Assembly (NCBI GenBank): GCA_963749675.1
Contig: CAVVNT010000002.1
Coordinates: 124,001-188,000, forward strand
From: Roseitranquillus sp963749675
GTDB lineage: Bacteria; Pseudomonadota; Alphaproteobacteria; Rhodobacterales; Rhodobacteraceae
DNA length: 64,000 bases
Reading direction: 5' to 3'
This document shows, one piece after another, positions 50,874 to 59,429 of the stretch (the first letter of the stretch is position 1; the number at the start of each line of letters is the position of its first letter). The notes beneath the pieces were generated by a model that was not told where the DNA came from, made no database searches, and was given only the letters and a program-made list of their open reading frames with translations. The position numbers were made by a program, and so were the translations under genes.

Positions 50874-52571
50874 TTATCCGGTTTCGACCACGCCGCTCTT
50901 GCTCAGCTTCTCCGGCCGCGCCAGCCATTCGTGCCCCTTCAGCATGGCCCGCCAGTAGACCGGCGGCAGGATCTTCTCCTTCAGCAGCCATGCGGCGCGC
51001 GACGGCTTGGTCCCGTCGATGGCCCAGCGGGGAAAGCTCGGCAGCAGCGTGCCGCCATAGCCGAACTCCGCCAGGACGATCTTGCCGCGCTCGACGGTCA
51101 GCGGGCAGGAACCGTAGCCGTCGTACTGCGCCACCGGCGCACGGCCGCGGATGTCGGCGACGACGTTCTCGGCCACGACCGGCGCCTGCTTGCGCGCAGC
51201 GGCCGCCGTCTTTGCGTTGGGCGCGTTCATCGCGTCGCCCAGCGACCAGACGTTCGCGTAGGTCTTGTGGCGCAGCGTCGCCTGGTCGACATCGACCCAG
51301 CCCGACGCGTCCGCGAGCGGCGAGACCTTGATGAAGTCGGGCGCCGTCTGCGGCGGGCAGACGTGGATCATGTCGAACTCTACCTCGAGCCGGCGCGCCT
51401 CCTCGCCCGGCGTCTTGACGTCGAACACCGCCGTCCGGCCCGGACCGTCGATGGCGACGAGGTTGTGAAAGAAGTCCAGCGTCGCGCCGTACTTCGCCAC
51501 GTACTGTTCCAGCGCCGGGACGTAATCCTTGACGCCGAAGAGCACCCCGCCCGCATTCATGAAGTGGATGTCGATGTCGCGGATGCGGCCCTGCCGGAAC
51601 CAATGGTCGGCGGACAGGTACATCGCCTTCTGCGGCGCCCCGGCACACTTGATGGGCATCGGCGGCTGCGTGAAAAGCGCCCGGCCGGACTTCAGGAGAC
51701 GCACGAGCTCCCATGTGTAAGGGGCCAGATCGTAACGATAGTTCGACGTCACCCCGTTCCGCCCGAGCGTCGCGGTCAGCCCCTCCACCGCGCCCCAGTC
51801 GAGTTTCAGCCCGGGGCAGACGATCAGGCGCCGGTAGCCGATCACCCGGCAGCCGTCGAGGATGACGGCGTCCTCGCCCGGCTCGAACGCCGCGACCGCC
51901 GCCTTGATCCACTTCACGCCCTTCGGGATCAGCGAGCCCATCGTGCGCTCAGTCTCGCGCGCCTCGAAGACGCCGGCGCCGACCAGCGTCCATCCGGGCT
52001 GGTAGTAGTGCACGTCGGCGGGGTCGATCACCGCGATGTCGAGGCCGGGCTTGCGGTGCAGCAGGCTCGACGCGACGGCGACGCCCGCCGCGCCCGCACC
52101 CACGATCACCACGTCGTGGGTCGCCTCGCGCGCCTCCGTCGGCGTCCGGCCGCCGTTGGCCACGCGCCGCGCCACGCCGCCGAGGTCGTAGCCCGCCGCC
52201 TTGGCCGCGCCGAGGATCTCCGGCAGCGGCCGCGTCCGGGCCTCGCTCAGCGCCCAGAGCGTGCTCGACCGCGTGCCCGACCGGCAATAGGCGAAGACCG
52301 GCTTCGGCAGTTCGGCGAGTGCCGCTCCGAAGGCCTCGGCATCGCTGTCGCGCACGCGGCCCGAGACGACGGGGATGTGCCGCGCCACGAGCCCTTCGGC
52401 CTCGGCGGCGGCGCGGATCTCGTCCCAGCTCGGTTCGTCGCCGCTCTCGCCGTCGGGCCTGTTGCCCACGATCGCCCGAAAGCCGCGCCGCTTGAGCTCG
52501 GCCACGTCGGCGGCCGCGATCTGCGGTCCGACCGACAGCTCCGGCGTCAGGGTCCTGATGTCCATCACCAT
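50874..52571 (-). CDS. Fusion: TIGR01244 phosphatase-like domain + sulfide:quinone oxidoreductase-like flavoprotein
   Basis: Residues 1-110 form a DUF442/TIGR01244 domain with a C-x5-R loop (AYCRSGTRS, Cys about 96). Residues 150-565 are an FAD/NAD-type oxidoreductase (DVVIVGAGAAGVAVASSL) with the SQR-like cysteine in IKCAGAPQKAMYL and a late FAD contact in VWSLGDAMNAPNAKTAAAA. SQR oxidises sulfide to persulfide using quinone at the inner membrane. The fused N-terminal domain is a known arrangement of unclear function. ATG codons at 52571 and 52565 are both possible; GGGAGG favours the second. Confidence 0.88.
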   Translation of the reverse strand: MVMDIRTLTPELSVGPQIAAADVAELKRRGFRAIVGNRPDGESGDEPSWDEIRAAAEAEGLVARHIPVVSGRVRDSDAEAFGAALAELPKPVFAYCRSGTRSSTLWALSEARTRPLPEILGAAKAAGYDLGGVARRVANGGRTPTEAREATHDVVIVGAGAAGVAVASSLLHRKPGLDIAVIDPADVHYYQPGWTLVGAGVFEARETERTMGSLIPKGVKWIKAAVAAFEPGEDAVILDGCRVIGYRRLIVCPGLKLDWGAVEGLTATLGRNGVTSNYRYDLAPYTWELVRLLKSGRALFTQPPMPIKCAGAPQKAMYLSADHWFRQGRIRDIDIHFMNAGGVLFGVKDYVPALEQYVAKYGATLDFFHNLVAIDGPGRTAVFDVKTPGEEARRLEVEFDMIHVCPPQTAPDFIKVSPLADASGWVDVDQATLRHKTYANVWSLGDAMNAPNAKTAAAARKQAPVVAENVVADIRGRAPVAQYDGYGSCPLTVERGKIVLAEFGYGGTLLPSFPRWAIDGTKPSRAAWLLKEKILPPVYWRAMLKGHEWLARPEKLSKSGVVETG

Positions 52572-52578
52572 GCCTCCC

Positions 52579-53463
52579 TCACAGCCCGTTCACCGGGACC
52601 TTCAGCGTCGGGCGCCCCTCGCTGTCCTTGGGGACCTCGCCCGCACGCATGTTGACCTGCAGCGACGGGATGATCAGCGTCGGCATCTTGAGCGTCGCGT
52701 CGCGCTCCTCGCGCATCTTCACGAACTCCTCCTTCGACCGGCCCTGGCCGACGTGGATGTTGTGCAGCTTCTCGTCGCCGACCGTGGTCTCCCACTGCAC
52801 GTCGCGGCCGTTCGGCCCGTAATCGTGGCACATGAAGAGGCGCATCTCGTCCGGCAACGCCAGTACCTTCTGGATCGAGTCGTAGAGCGTCGCGGCGTCG
52901 CCGCCCGGAAAGTCCGCCCGCGCCGAGCCGCCATCCGGCATGAACAGCGTGTCGCCCACGAACGCGGCATCGCCGACGACGTGGGTCATGCAGGCCGGCG
53001 TGTGTCCGGGCGTGTGCATGGCGAACGCGGTCATGCCGCCGATCCGGTAGGTGTCGCCGTCCTCGAACAGCGCGTCGAACTGGCTGCCGTCGCGCTGGAA
53101 CTCGGTGCCCTCGTTGAAGACCTTGCCGAACGTGTCCTGCACGATCTTGATGTTCGCGCCGATGCCGATCTTGCCGCCCAGCTCCTGCTGGATGTAGGGC
53201 GCCGCGCTCAGGTGGTCGGCGTGGACGTGGGTCTCGATGATCCACTCCAGCTTCAGGCCCCGCTCGCGCACCCGGGCGATCAGATTGTCGGCGTGATCGT
53301 AGGTGATCCGGCCTGCGGCATAGTCGATGTCCATCACCGAATCGACGATGGCGCACGCGTCGGACTCCGGGTCCTTGACGATGTAGCTGATCGTGTTCGT
53401 CGCCTCGTCGAAGAATCCCTCGACGTCGGGATGCAGGTTCATGTCGACAGGATAGTCAGTCAT
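52579..53463 (-). CDS. Metallo-beta-lactamase-fold persulfide dioxygenase (ETHE1/Blh-like)
   Basis: The 294-residue protein has the metal motif IIETHVHADHLSAAPY, GHTPACMTHVVGDAAFVGDT with the bridging Asp, and MCHDYGPNGRDVQWETTVG (last His), the pattern of persulfide dioxygenases. These oxidise glutathione persulfide to sulfite, following SQR. GGGGGAAG precedes the ATG, and only 7 bp separate it from the SQR-fusion gene. Longer in-frame starts upstream would overlap the YeeE gene and are rejected. Confidence 0.9.
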   Translation of the reverse strand: MTDYPVDMNLHPDVEGFFDEATNTISYIVKDPESDACAIVDSVMDIDYAAGRITYDHADNLIARVRERGLKLEWIIETHVHADHLSAAPYIQQELGGKIGIGANIKIVQDTFGKVFNEGTEFQRDGSQFDALFEDGDTYRIGGMTAFAMHTPGHTPACMTHVVGDAAFVGDTLFMPDGGSARADFPGGDAATLYDSIQKVLALPDEMRLFMCHDYGPNGRDVQWETTVGDEKLHNIHVGQGRSKEEFVKMREERDATLKMPTLIIPSLQVNMRAGEVPKDSEGRPTLKVPVNGL

Positions 53464-53474
53464 TTTCTTCCCCC

Positions 53475-53924
53475 TCAGTTGCGGCCCGTCGCCGTTGCGG
53501 CGCGGCCAGAGAACAGGTGCGGCCCAAGCCGGGCGGCCAGGATGCCCGCCACGGCGGCGGCCACGAAGACGAAGACCTCGATCCGGGCGGTGCCGAGTGC
53601 CGGCAGCGCGCCACCGGGGCAGAACCCCGCGATCCCCCAGCCCACGCCGAAGATCGCCGCTCCACCGATCAGCCGCACGTCGATCGTGCGAGCCGTCGGC
53701 ACCTGGAACAGCGGCTCGAACAACGGCTGCGGCCGGCGCAGCACCAGACGGTAGCCCACGAACGCCACCGCCAGCGCCCCGCCCATCACGAAGGCGAGGC
53801 TCGGGTCCCACGTTCCTGCCAGGTCGAAGAAGTTCAGCACCTTCGCCGGGTTCGCCATCCCCGAGATCGAGATCCCGATCCCGAAGACCAGCCCGATCAG
53901 GTACGTCGCGATCAGACGCATCAT
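53475..53924 (-). CDS. YeeE/YedE family protein (DUF6691 half)
   Basis: The 149-residue membrane protein has about four helices. Motifs are YLIGLVFGIGISISGMANPA, NPAKVLNFFDLAGTWDPSLA and FGVGWGIAGFCPGGALPALG with the conserved Cys in FCPGGA. Pairs of such half-proteins form a thiosulfate/sulfur-compound importer of the YeeE/TsuA type. It overlaps the next half by 4 bp, supporting a heteromeric channel. Confidence 0.9.
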   Translation of the reverse strand: MMRLIATYLIGLVFGIGISISGMANPAKVLNFFDLAGTWDPSLAFVMGGALAVAFVGYRLVLRRPQPLFEPLFQVPTARTIDVRLIGGAAIFGVGWGIAGFCPGGALPALGTARIEVFVFVAAAVAGILAARLGPHLFSGRAATATGRN

Positions 53925-54352
53925 GCGACTCCGATCAGATGGCGGACCACGAAGACCGACACGAAGGTCGCCGCCATGAAGGTGACCGTCGCGGCCAGCG
54001 ACCGCGGCGACATCCGCGCCAGCCCGCAGACCCCGTGGCCCGAGGTGCAGCCCGACCCGGTTGCGGCGCCGAAGCCCACCAGCAGCCCGCCGGCGATCAG
54101 CATCGGAATGCTCACCGGCACCTCCAGCTCGACCGGCCTGCCCGTTGCCAGCCAGATCAGCGGCGGCGCGCTAATCATCCCGGCCAGCAGCGCCAGCCGC
54201 CAGTTCCGGTCGAAGCCCGACGTCGGCAGAAGTACACCCGCCAGCACGCCGGTCGCGCCGAGGATCCGCCCCAGAGCGCCCATCAGCAGCACCGCGGCAA
54301 GCCCAATCAGCGCACCGCCCGCCAACGACTGCAGCGGCGTGAAATCCGTCAT
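53921..54352 (-). CDS. YeeE/YedE family protein (first half)
   Basis: The 143-residue membrane protein has four helices. The family motif is GGLLVGFGAATGSGCTSGHG then VCGLARMSPRSLAA, with the cysteine of SGCTSGHGVCG that relays sulfur compounds in YeeE. The ATG overlaps the DUF2892 stop as ATGA, which fixes the start against a longer upstream frame. It works with the second half encoded immediately downstream. Confidence 0.9.
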   Translation of the reverse strand: MTDFTPLQSLAGGALIGLAAVLLMGALGRILGATGVLAGVLLPTSGFDRNWRLALLAGMISAPPLIWLATGRPVELEVPVSIPMLIAGGLLVGFGAATGSGCTSGHGVCGLARMSPRSLAATVTFMAATFVSVFVVRHLIGVA

Positions 54353-54546
54353 TGCCGGCAGGTCCTGACGCCCAGCAGGCGGTATGCCGGGCAGAACCCC
54401 GACGCCGCCGTCAGAAGCAGCACCGCGCCGATGGCGAGCGCGATCCAGTAGAGCGCGCCGGCAAGGCTCCATAGTGCCAGCAGGATGACCGCGGCGCCCA
54501 GGATGGCGCGCAGCACGCGGTCGGCAGTTCCTTCGTTTCTGGTCAT
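54349..54546 (-). CDS. DUF2892 (YgaP-type membrane domain) protein
   Basis: The 65-residue protein has two helices (LRAILGAAVILLALWSLAGA and YWIALAIGAVLLLTAASGFC) and the closing CPAYRLLGVRTC. It matches the inner-membrane module of YgaP rhodanese, here without the rhodanese domain. It is the first gene of the sulfide operon, 57 bp downstream of a Crp/Fnr-like palindrome. Its role may be to anchor or assist sulfur transfer. Confidence 0.87.
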   Translation of the reverse strand: MTRNEGTADRVLRAILGAAVILLALWSLAGALYWIALAIGAVLLLTAASGFCPAYRLLGVRTCRQ

Positions 54547-54602
54547 CGAGACCTCCAAGAGCTTCGTCGACTTTTGAATACGCGCTTCCGCTGCTCCCGT
54601 CG

Positions 54603-54616
54603 GTGACCTAGATCAC
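54603..54616. promoter_or_regulatory. Crp/Fnr-type palindrome upstream of the sulfide operon
   Basis: GTGA-CCTAGA-TCAC matches the GTGA-N6-TCAC class of Crp/Fnr operators. It lies in the 79-bp gap between the Crp/Fnr regulator gene and the first operon gene, 57 bp before that gene's ATG. Autonomous control by the adjacent regulator is the simplest reading. Confidence 0.65.
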
Positions 54617-54625
54617 TGAACCGCG

Positions 54626-55291
54626 TCAGGCCGCCTGCCTGGCGTAGGTCCGCAGCGCGTCGGGCTGGAGAATCTCCACCGTGCCGCGGGATTGCGCGAT
54701 CCAGCCCCGGCGCTGGAACTCCGCCATCTGGCGGGAGACGACCTCGCGGGCCGTTCCCAGCTCGCTGGCCAGCGCGCCATGCGTGGTCTCGAGCCGGGTC
54801 CTGCCCGACGCGAGCGCGACCAGCTTCTGCGACAGCCGAACGTCGATCTTGCCGAAGGCGACCTCCTCGATCGTCAGGAAGAGGTCGGTGATCCGGCGCG
54901 AGAAGGCGTTGAACACGAAGCGCCGGAACGTCGGCGACTGCGCGATCGCCTCGTCGAAGGCGGCGCGGGGGATCGCCACCGCCTCGACGTCGGTCTCGGC
55001 GATGCCCTCGGCGGCGTAATCCTCGAACGCCATCAGCGAGGCCGTCGTCATCACGCAGCTCTCGCCGCCATGCACGCGGTAGAGCACGATCTCGCGCCCG
55101 GACTCCGAGAACTGGCGAACTCGGACCTGGCCGTTCACGACCAGCAGCAGGTTCTCGGGCGGATGCCCGGGTCCGAAGATCACCGTGCCCTCGGCGACGC
55201 GCACGACAGAGGCGCGATTGACCAGAAGGTCGCGGACCTGCGGCTCGAGCTGCGCGAGCCCGGGAAAGTTGTCGGTCCAGGAGGTCGACAT
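54626..55291 (-). CDS. Crp/Fnr family transcriptional regulator
   Basis: The 221-residue regulator has a cNMP-type sensor barrel (GTVIFGPGHPPENLLLVVNG, SGREIVLYRVHGGESCVMTT), a dimer helix and a C-terminal winged HTH (THGALASELGTAREVVSRQM). It lacks the N-terminal cysteine cluster of Fnr. A single Cys in GESCVMTT sits where sulfur-linked Crp relatives often have one, so sensing of sulfide or persulfide is possible. It is transcribed towards the sulfide operon and probably controls it. Confidence 0.9.
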   Translation of the reverse strand: MSTSWTDNFPGLAQLEPQVRDLLVNRASVVRVAEGTVIFGPGHPPENLLLVVNGQVRVRQFSESGREIVLYRVHGGESCVMTTASLMAFEDYAAEGIAETDVEAVAIPRAAFDEAIAQSPTFRRFVFNAFSRRITDLFLTIEEVAFGKIDVRLSQKLVALASGRTRLETTHGALASELGTAREVVSRQMAEFQRRGWIAQSRGTVEILQPDALRTYARQAA

Positions 55292-55492
55292 GCCATTCCT
55301 CGATATCTCTGCAATGCTAAGTCCGTCGCGCGGGCATCGAGGTCAAGTTAATCCGAGTGCGAGGCAGGATGACGGGCTCGCAGCCGCGCCCTCTTCGGCA
55401 ATCGCCCGGCGCGTCGCGAGGCCGGCGGTTTCGGCGGCGCACTCGACGCGGGCCGATCGCAGACCCGCTGCGCGCTTGCCTCGCGAGCGACG

Positions 55493-55657
55493 TCAGTCCG
55501 AACGCTTGCGCCGGTATCCGCCCGTCAGCGGGTCGCCGGCGAGCACGACGACGACGGGCGCCTCCACCATTCTGGTCTGGCCATCGTCGACCGTCTTGAC
55601 GCCGACCAGAGCTGCCAGTTTGCCGACGATCAGAATTGAAAAGATGAGCGGCTTCAT
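55493..55657 (-). CDS. Small hypothetical membrane protein
   Basis: A possible 54-residue gene reads MKPLIFSILIVGKLAALVGV then KTVDDGQTRMVEAPVVVVLA and ends in GGYRRKRSD. One N-terminal helix is followed by a hydrophilic tail. A GAGG motif lies nine bases upstream of the ATG. I do not recognise a family. The rest of 55292-55755 shows no other gene. Confidence 0.4.
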   Translation of the reverse strand: MKPLIFSILIVGKLAALVGVKTVDDGQTRMVEAPVVVVLAGDPLTGGYRRKRSD

Positions 55658-55755
55658 GTGCGGGAACCTCTTGGCCTTGCCCGTGCATTGGGCCACGAAG
55701 GCAAACACCGCGACAGTCAGGCAAACCTGACCGCGACCATCTGGAGGGACGCACA

Positions 55756-56016
55756 ATGCAGCTGCTCGCCTATCTGAGGGTCAAGGACTACGAGAAGTGG
55801 CGCACCGCCTTCGACGACGACGCCGAAGCGCGCGGGAGCGCGGGACTCACTCTTCTGCAGATCTGGCGGCAGGTCGATGACGGCAACCTGGTCTGGATGC
55901 TCTACGAGGTCAGCGAGCGCGGCATGGCCGAGGAGTATCTCGGCGGCCTCGGCCAGCTCCATGCGGAGCAGGGCGGCGCGTCGGACGGCGGCCACCACTT
56001 CGTCCGCACCGCCTGA
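55756..56016 (+). CDS. Hypothetical small protein, possible dimeric alpha/beta-barrel fold
   Basis: The 86-residue protein (MQLLAYLRVKDYEKWRTAFD, GLTLLQIWRQVDDGNLVWML) resembles the antibiotic-monooxygenase/heme-degrader-like dimeric alpha-beta barrel in pattern: a strand, the DYEKWRTAFD helix and a VWMLYEV strand. No catalytic residues are recognisable. GGAGGG precedes the ATG. It is separated from the MAPEG gene by 5 bp, so the two are probably one operon. Confidence 0.65.
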   Translation: MQLLAYLRVKDYEKWRTAFDDDAEARGSAGLTLLQIWRQVDDGNLVWMLYEVSERGMAEEYLGGLGQLHAEQGGASDGGHHFVRTA

Positions 56017-56021
56017 CGCCG

Positions 56022-56420
56022 GTGGCGCCCGAACTCCTGGCACTGGCCCTCGCCGGCCTCCTGCAGGCGGCGCAGTATGTCCTGATGGCGATTCCGGCGA
56101 ACCTCGACCTCGGAACCGAGAAGACCCTCGGCCCCCGCGACGACCCCGACCTCCAGCGCCAGCTCTCGCCCCGCGCCGGCCGGTTGAGGCGCGCCCTCGC
56201 CAATCATTTCGAGGCGCTCATCCTCTTCACACTGGCCGTGGTCGTGGTGACTCTCTCGGACGCGGGCACGTGGCTGACGGCGACGTGCGCCTGGACGTAT
56301 CTCGCTGCGCGTGTCCTCTACGTGCCGGCCTACGCCTTCGGCTGGGTGCCCTGGCGGTCGGTCATCTGGTTCGCTGGATTCGCCGCCACGTTGCTCATGA
56401 TCGTTGCCGCACTGCTCTGA
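56022..56420 (+). CDS. MAPEG family membrane protein
   Basis: The 132-residue protein has four helices and the MAPEG pattern: LQRQLSPRAGRLRRALANHF then EALILFTLAVVVV (R..NH.E), then AWTYLAARVLYVPAYAFGW. MAPEG proteins include microsomal glutathione transferases, but most bacterial ones are uncharacterised. Translation starts at a GTG. It follows the small protein by 5 bp. Confidence 0.85.
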   Translation: MAPELLALALAGLLQAAQYVLMAIPANLDLGTEKTLGPRDDPDLQRQLSPRAGRLRRALANHFEALILFTLAVVVVTLSDAGTWLTATCAWTYLAARVLYVPAYAFGWVPWRSVIWFAGFAATLLMIVAALL

Positions 56421-56445
56421 CATCGTCTGAGGGGCTTCAAGTTCT

Positions 56446-56492
56446 GTACAAAAAAGTACAAACCGGGGTTTGAAAACGTACAGAAACGTACA
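56446..56492. promoter_or_regulatory. Four phased GTACA motifs upstream of lpdA
   Basis: GTACA occurs at 56446, 56456, 56478 and 56488, that is two pairs spaced by 10 bp with 22 bp between pairs, all on one helical face. Three copies are followed by AAA or AAAC. They end 20 bp before the lpdA ATG, a position suited to a repressor or autoregulated operator. Confidence 0.6.
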
Positions 56493-56511
56493 AACTGGCC
56501 GGGGAACAGTC

Positions 56512-57891
56512 ATGGCAAGCTACGACGTCATCGTGATCGGATCGGGTCCGGGGGGCTACGTCTGCGCCATCCGCTGCGCCCAGCTCGGCCTCAAGACCGC
56601 CTGCGTCGAGGGGCGCGAGACGCTCGGCGGGACCTGCCTCAACATCGGCTGCATACCCAGCAAGGCGCTGCTGCACGCGACCGAGCAACTCCATGATTCT
56701 CAAGTGAATTTCGAGAAGATGGGGATCACGGTCAAGGGCTCCTCCGTCGACTGGAAGAAGATGCTCGCCTACAAGGACGATGTTGTCGGACAGAATACCA
56801 AGGGGATCGAATTCCTCTTCAAGAAGAACAAGATAGACTGGATCAAGGGCTGGGCCTCGATCCCGGGCGCGGGCAAGGTAAAGGTCGGCGACGAGGAGCA
56901 TCAGGCGAAGTCCATCGTCATCGCCTCCGGCTCCGAGCCATCCTCGCTACCGGGCATCGAGATCGACGAGAAGCAGGTCGTCACCTCCACCGGAGCGCTA
57001 GAATTGGGGAAGATTCCCAAGAGCTTGTGCGTCATCGGCGCAGGCGTCATCGGGCTTGAGCTCGGCTCGGTCTACGCTCGCCTCGGGTCCGACGTGACGG
57101 TGCTTGAATATCTTGAGACAGTGACCCCCGGCATGGACCCCGAGGTGCAGAAGGCGTTCCAGAAAATCCTTCAAAAGCAAGGGCTCAAGTTCGTCCTCGG
57201 CGCCGCCGTCAAGTCCGTGGCGACGGCCAAGGACAAGTGCACGATCAGCTACGACAAGGACGGCGAGCAGAAGCTCGAGGCCGAGACGGTTCTCGTCTCG
57301 ACCGGCCGCAAGCCCTTCACGAAGGGCTTGGGACTTGACGACCTCGGTATCGAGATGACCAAGCGTGGCCAGGTAAAGGTCGGGGATCATTGGCAAACCA
57401 ACGTCGACGGGATCTACGCCATCGGCGACTGCATCGAGGGTCCGATGCTGGCCCACAAGGCCGAGGACGAGGGCATGGCGGTGGCCGAGGTGCTTGCCGG
57501 GCAGCACGGGCACGTGAACTACAACGTCATCCCGTCGGTCATCTACACCCACCCCGAGGTCGCCGTCGTGGGTCTGAACGAGGCGCAACTCAAGGAAATG
57601 AAACGGGAATACAAGGTCGGCAAGTTCTCCTTCATGGGCAACGGCCGGGCCAAGGCGAACTTCGCCGCCGACGGCTTCGTCAAGATCCTCGCCGACAAGA
57701 CGACCGATCGCATCCTTGGCGCTCACGTCATCGGCCCGATGGCGGGCGACCTGATCCACGAGGTCTGCGTCGCGATGGAATTCGGCGCCGCGGCAGAGGA
57801 CCTTGCGCGCACCTGTCACGCCCACCCGACATATTCCGAGGCGATGCGCGAGGCGGCGCTGGCCTGCGGTGACGGACCGATCCACTCCTAG
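56512..57891 (+). CDS. lpdA: Dihydrolipoyl dehydrogenase
   Basis: The 459-residue flavoprotein has the FAD site VIVIGSGPGGYVCAIRCAQL, the redox disulfide GGTCLNIGCIPSKALLH, the NAD site CVIGAGVIGLELGSVYARLG and the C-terminal active-site His-Glu pair in HAHPTYSE. It is the E3 component shared by pyruvate, 2-oxoglutarate and branched-chain dehydrogenase complexes. The E1 and E2 genes are not adjacent. Codon choices include more A/T-ending codons than neighbours in places (FEKMGITVKGSS). Confidence 0.96.
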   Translation: MASYDVIVIGSGPGGYVCAIRCAQLGLKTACVEGRETLGGTCLNIGCIPSKALLHATEQLHDSQVNFEKMGITVKGSSVDWKKMLAYKDDVVGQNTKGIEFLFKKNKIDWIKGWASIPGAGKVKVGDEEHQAKSIVIASGSEPSSLPGIEIDEKQVVTSTGALELGKIPKSLCVIGAGVIGLELGSVYARLGSDVTVLEYLETVTPGMDPEVQKAFQKILQKQGLKFVLGAAVKSVATAKDKCTISYDKDGEQKLEAETVLVSTGRKPFTKGLGLDDLGIEMTKRGQVKVGDHWQTNVDGIYAIGDCIEGPMLAHKAEDEGMAVAEVLAGQHGHVNYNVIPSVIYTHPEVAVVGLNEAQLKEMKREYKVGKFSFMGNGRAKANFAADGFVKILADKTTDRILGAHVIGPMAGDLIHEVCVAMEFGAAAEDLARTCHAHPTYSEAMREAALACGDGPIHS

Positions 57892-57913
57892 CCGCGGCCC
57901 GGCGGCCCGGCGA

Positions 57914-58597
57914 TCAGGTGAAGTCGACCGCCTGGAGCCGTCCGCCCTCGTCCCGCAGCCAGCGGCGCGCGGTCTTCCATGCCGGGAAGAGGCGCGCCGT
58001 CACCGACCAGAAACGCGACGAGTGGTCCATGTGGACGAGATGCGCCACTTCGTGCGCCGCAACGTAGTCGAGGATATCCGGCGGCGCCATCGCGAGGCGC
58101 CAGGACAGCATCAGCCGCCCTTCCGCCGTGCATGATCCCCATCGCGACCGCGTATCGCGCAGGCTCAGGGTAGGGCAGGCGCGACCGATGGCGGCAGAGT
58201 GCCGCGTGATCGCCCGCTCGGCCCGTTCGCGCGCCAGGGTCTTGAAGAATCTTGCCAACTCCGGCCCGAGCGGCTGATGCATCGGCACATGCATCTGTCC
58301 CCCACGGAGGACCGGCCGCCGCACCGGCGAGACCACGATCTCCGTCGGCGCGCCCTCGACAGGAACTCGGCCGCCGATTTCCGGCCTCTCCCGCGGCGGA
58401 ATATCGGCCAGCGCCTGGCGCAGCCACGCCTCGCGCTCCCGCGCGAAGCCTATCGCTTCGCTGGTGTCGGCGCCCTGTGGAACCGTCAGGGTGACCCGAC
58501 CATCGCGGCCCGAGACGCGCAGGCTGATCCTGCGCGCCCGGGGCGTGTGTCGCACCTGCATTTCTATCGGTGGATGGCCCGGCAGCGTTGTCCGCAT
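57914..58597 (-). CDS. YgjP/DUF45 family zinc metallopeptidase
   Basis: The 227-residue protein has the DUF45 arrangement: a beta-rich start (RRISLRVSGRDGRVTLTVPQ), TRSRWGSCTAEGRLMLSWRL and the zinc motif AAHEVAHLVHMDHSSRFW (H-E-x-x-H plus a third His). These SprT/WSS1-like proteases are cytoplasmic, and their substrates are mostly unknown. It converges with lpdA across 22 bp and is divergent from the FYDLN gene. Confidence 0.9.
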   Translation of the reverse strand: MRTTLPGHPPIEMQVRHTPRARRISLRVSGRDGRVTLTVPQGADTSEAIGFAREREAWLRQALADIPPRERPEIGGRVPVEGAPTEIVVSPVRRPVLRGGQMHVPMHQPLGPELARFFKTLARERAERAITRHSAAIGRACPTLSLRDTRSRWGSCTAEGRLMLSWRLAMAPPDILDYVAAHEVAHLVHMDHSSRFWSVTARLFPAWKTARRWLRDEGGRLQAVDFT

Positions 58598-58713
58598 CTT
58601 GTAGCCTTTCTGCTCGTCCTCGGTTCTACCGCGCGATGGCAGACGGCGAAAGATTTGACAGGCCGGGAGGCGTATGGCAGAGGCCCGTCTTTCACCGAAG
58701 AGAGGGTATGCCC

Positions 58714-59040
58714 ATGCCGAAAGAGGAATGGGGCACCAAGCGCATCTGTCCGACGACCGGCAAGCGCTTCTACGATCTGAACAGGTCTCCGATCGTCAGC
58801 CCCTACACGGGCGACGTTGTCGTGATCGACACGAGCAAGGCCGGCCGGATGATGGTCGCCGACAAGCCCGACCGCGCCGCCAAGGAGAAGGCGACCGAGG
58901 AGGAGGAAGCCGTCGTGCTCGAGGACGACGACGCCGAAATCGAGGACGAGACCGATGACGAGGTGCTTGAGGACGACAGCGACGACGATGTCTCTCTCGA
59001 TGATATTGCGGACGTCGCCGGCGACGGCGACGACGATTGA
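58714..59040 (+). CDS. TIGR02300 (FYDLN) acidic-tail protein
   Basis: The 108-residue protein starts MPKEEWGTKRICPTTGKRFY followed by DLNRSPIVSPYTG, the alphaproteobacterial TIGR02300 signature. Its C-terminal half is almost entirely Asp and Glu (residues about 62-108). The second ATG was chosen because GAGAGGG is well spaced from it. Function is unknown; the acidic tail suggests binding to basic proteins or RNA-associated partners. Confidence 0.92.
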   Translation: MPKEEWGTKRICPTTGKRFYDLNRSPIVSPYTGDVVVIDTSKAGRMMVADKPDRAAKEKATEEEEAVVLEDDDAEIEDETDDEVLEDDSDDDVSLDDIADVAGDGDDD

Positions 59041-59063
59041 CGTTGGCGTCGGCCGATTGCCGC

Positions 59064-59092
59064 TTGAAACGCATCGTCTGATCTCATAGAGA
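59064..59092 (+). promoter_or_regulatory. Predicted promoter of tRNA-Ala
   Basis: TTGAAA (59064-59069), a 17-base spacer and TAGAGA (59087-59092) lie 36 bases before the tRNA 5' end. Confidence 0.6.
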
Positions 59093-59128
59093 CCGCGCGT
59101 GCGACGTCCTCCGGCGCCGCACCCGGAT

Positions 59129-59204
<76 letters not shown>

Positions 59205-59270
59205 TTTTACGCAAGAACAGTGTCTTACCGCTCGTGATCTCCCGGTGCGCCGCACAGGTGAGGCAAGAGC

Positions 59271-59390
59271 ATGAGACTTCCGGCGTACCTGAGCCAGTCC
59301 CGGCACGGCATCTTCTACTTCCGCTGGCCGCTGCCAACTGAACTCCACCCGGCTGGCAGGCGTGCGGAAGTGCGGGTATCACTTCGGACC
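59271..59390 (+). pseudogene. Tyrosine-recombinase integrase remnant, N-terminal DUF6538-type part
   Basis: About 40 codons read MRLPAYLSQSRHGIFYFRWP then LPTELHPAGRRAEVRVSLRT. This is the typical opening of phage integrases with an N-terminal DUF6538 domain. The similarity stops near 59390, and no catalytic core (R-H-R-Y) follows. Its place next to a tRNA 3' end in the same direction fits an integrase gene left after decay of the element. Confidence 0.7.
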
Positions 59391-59429
59391 CGGTGCCCGC
59401 GTCGCGCCCGCTGTTTGTCGCGGGTGCTG

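Noticed and set aside
49163..52655. Two long plus-strand frames opposite sulP and the SQR fusion
   Set aside because: Both mirror conserved minus-strand genes and show no protein family features.
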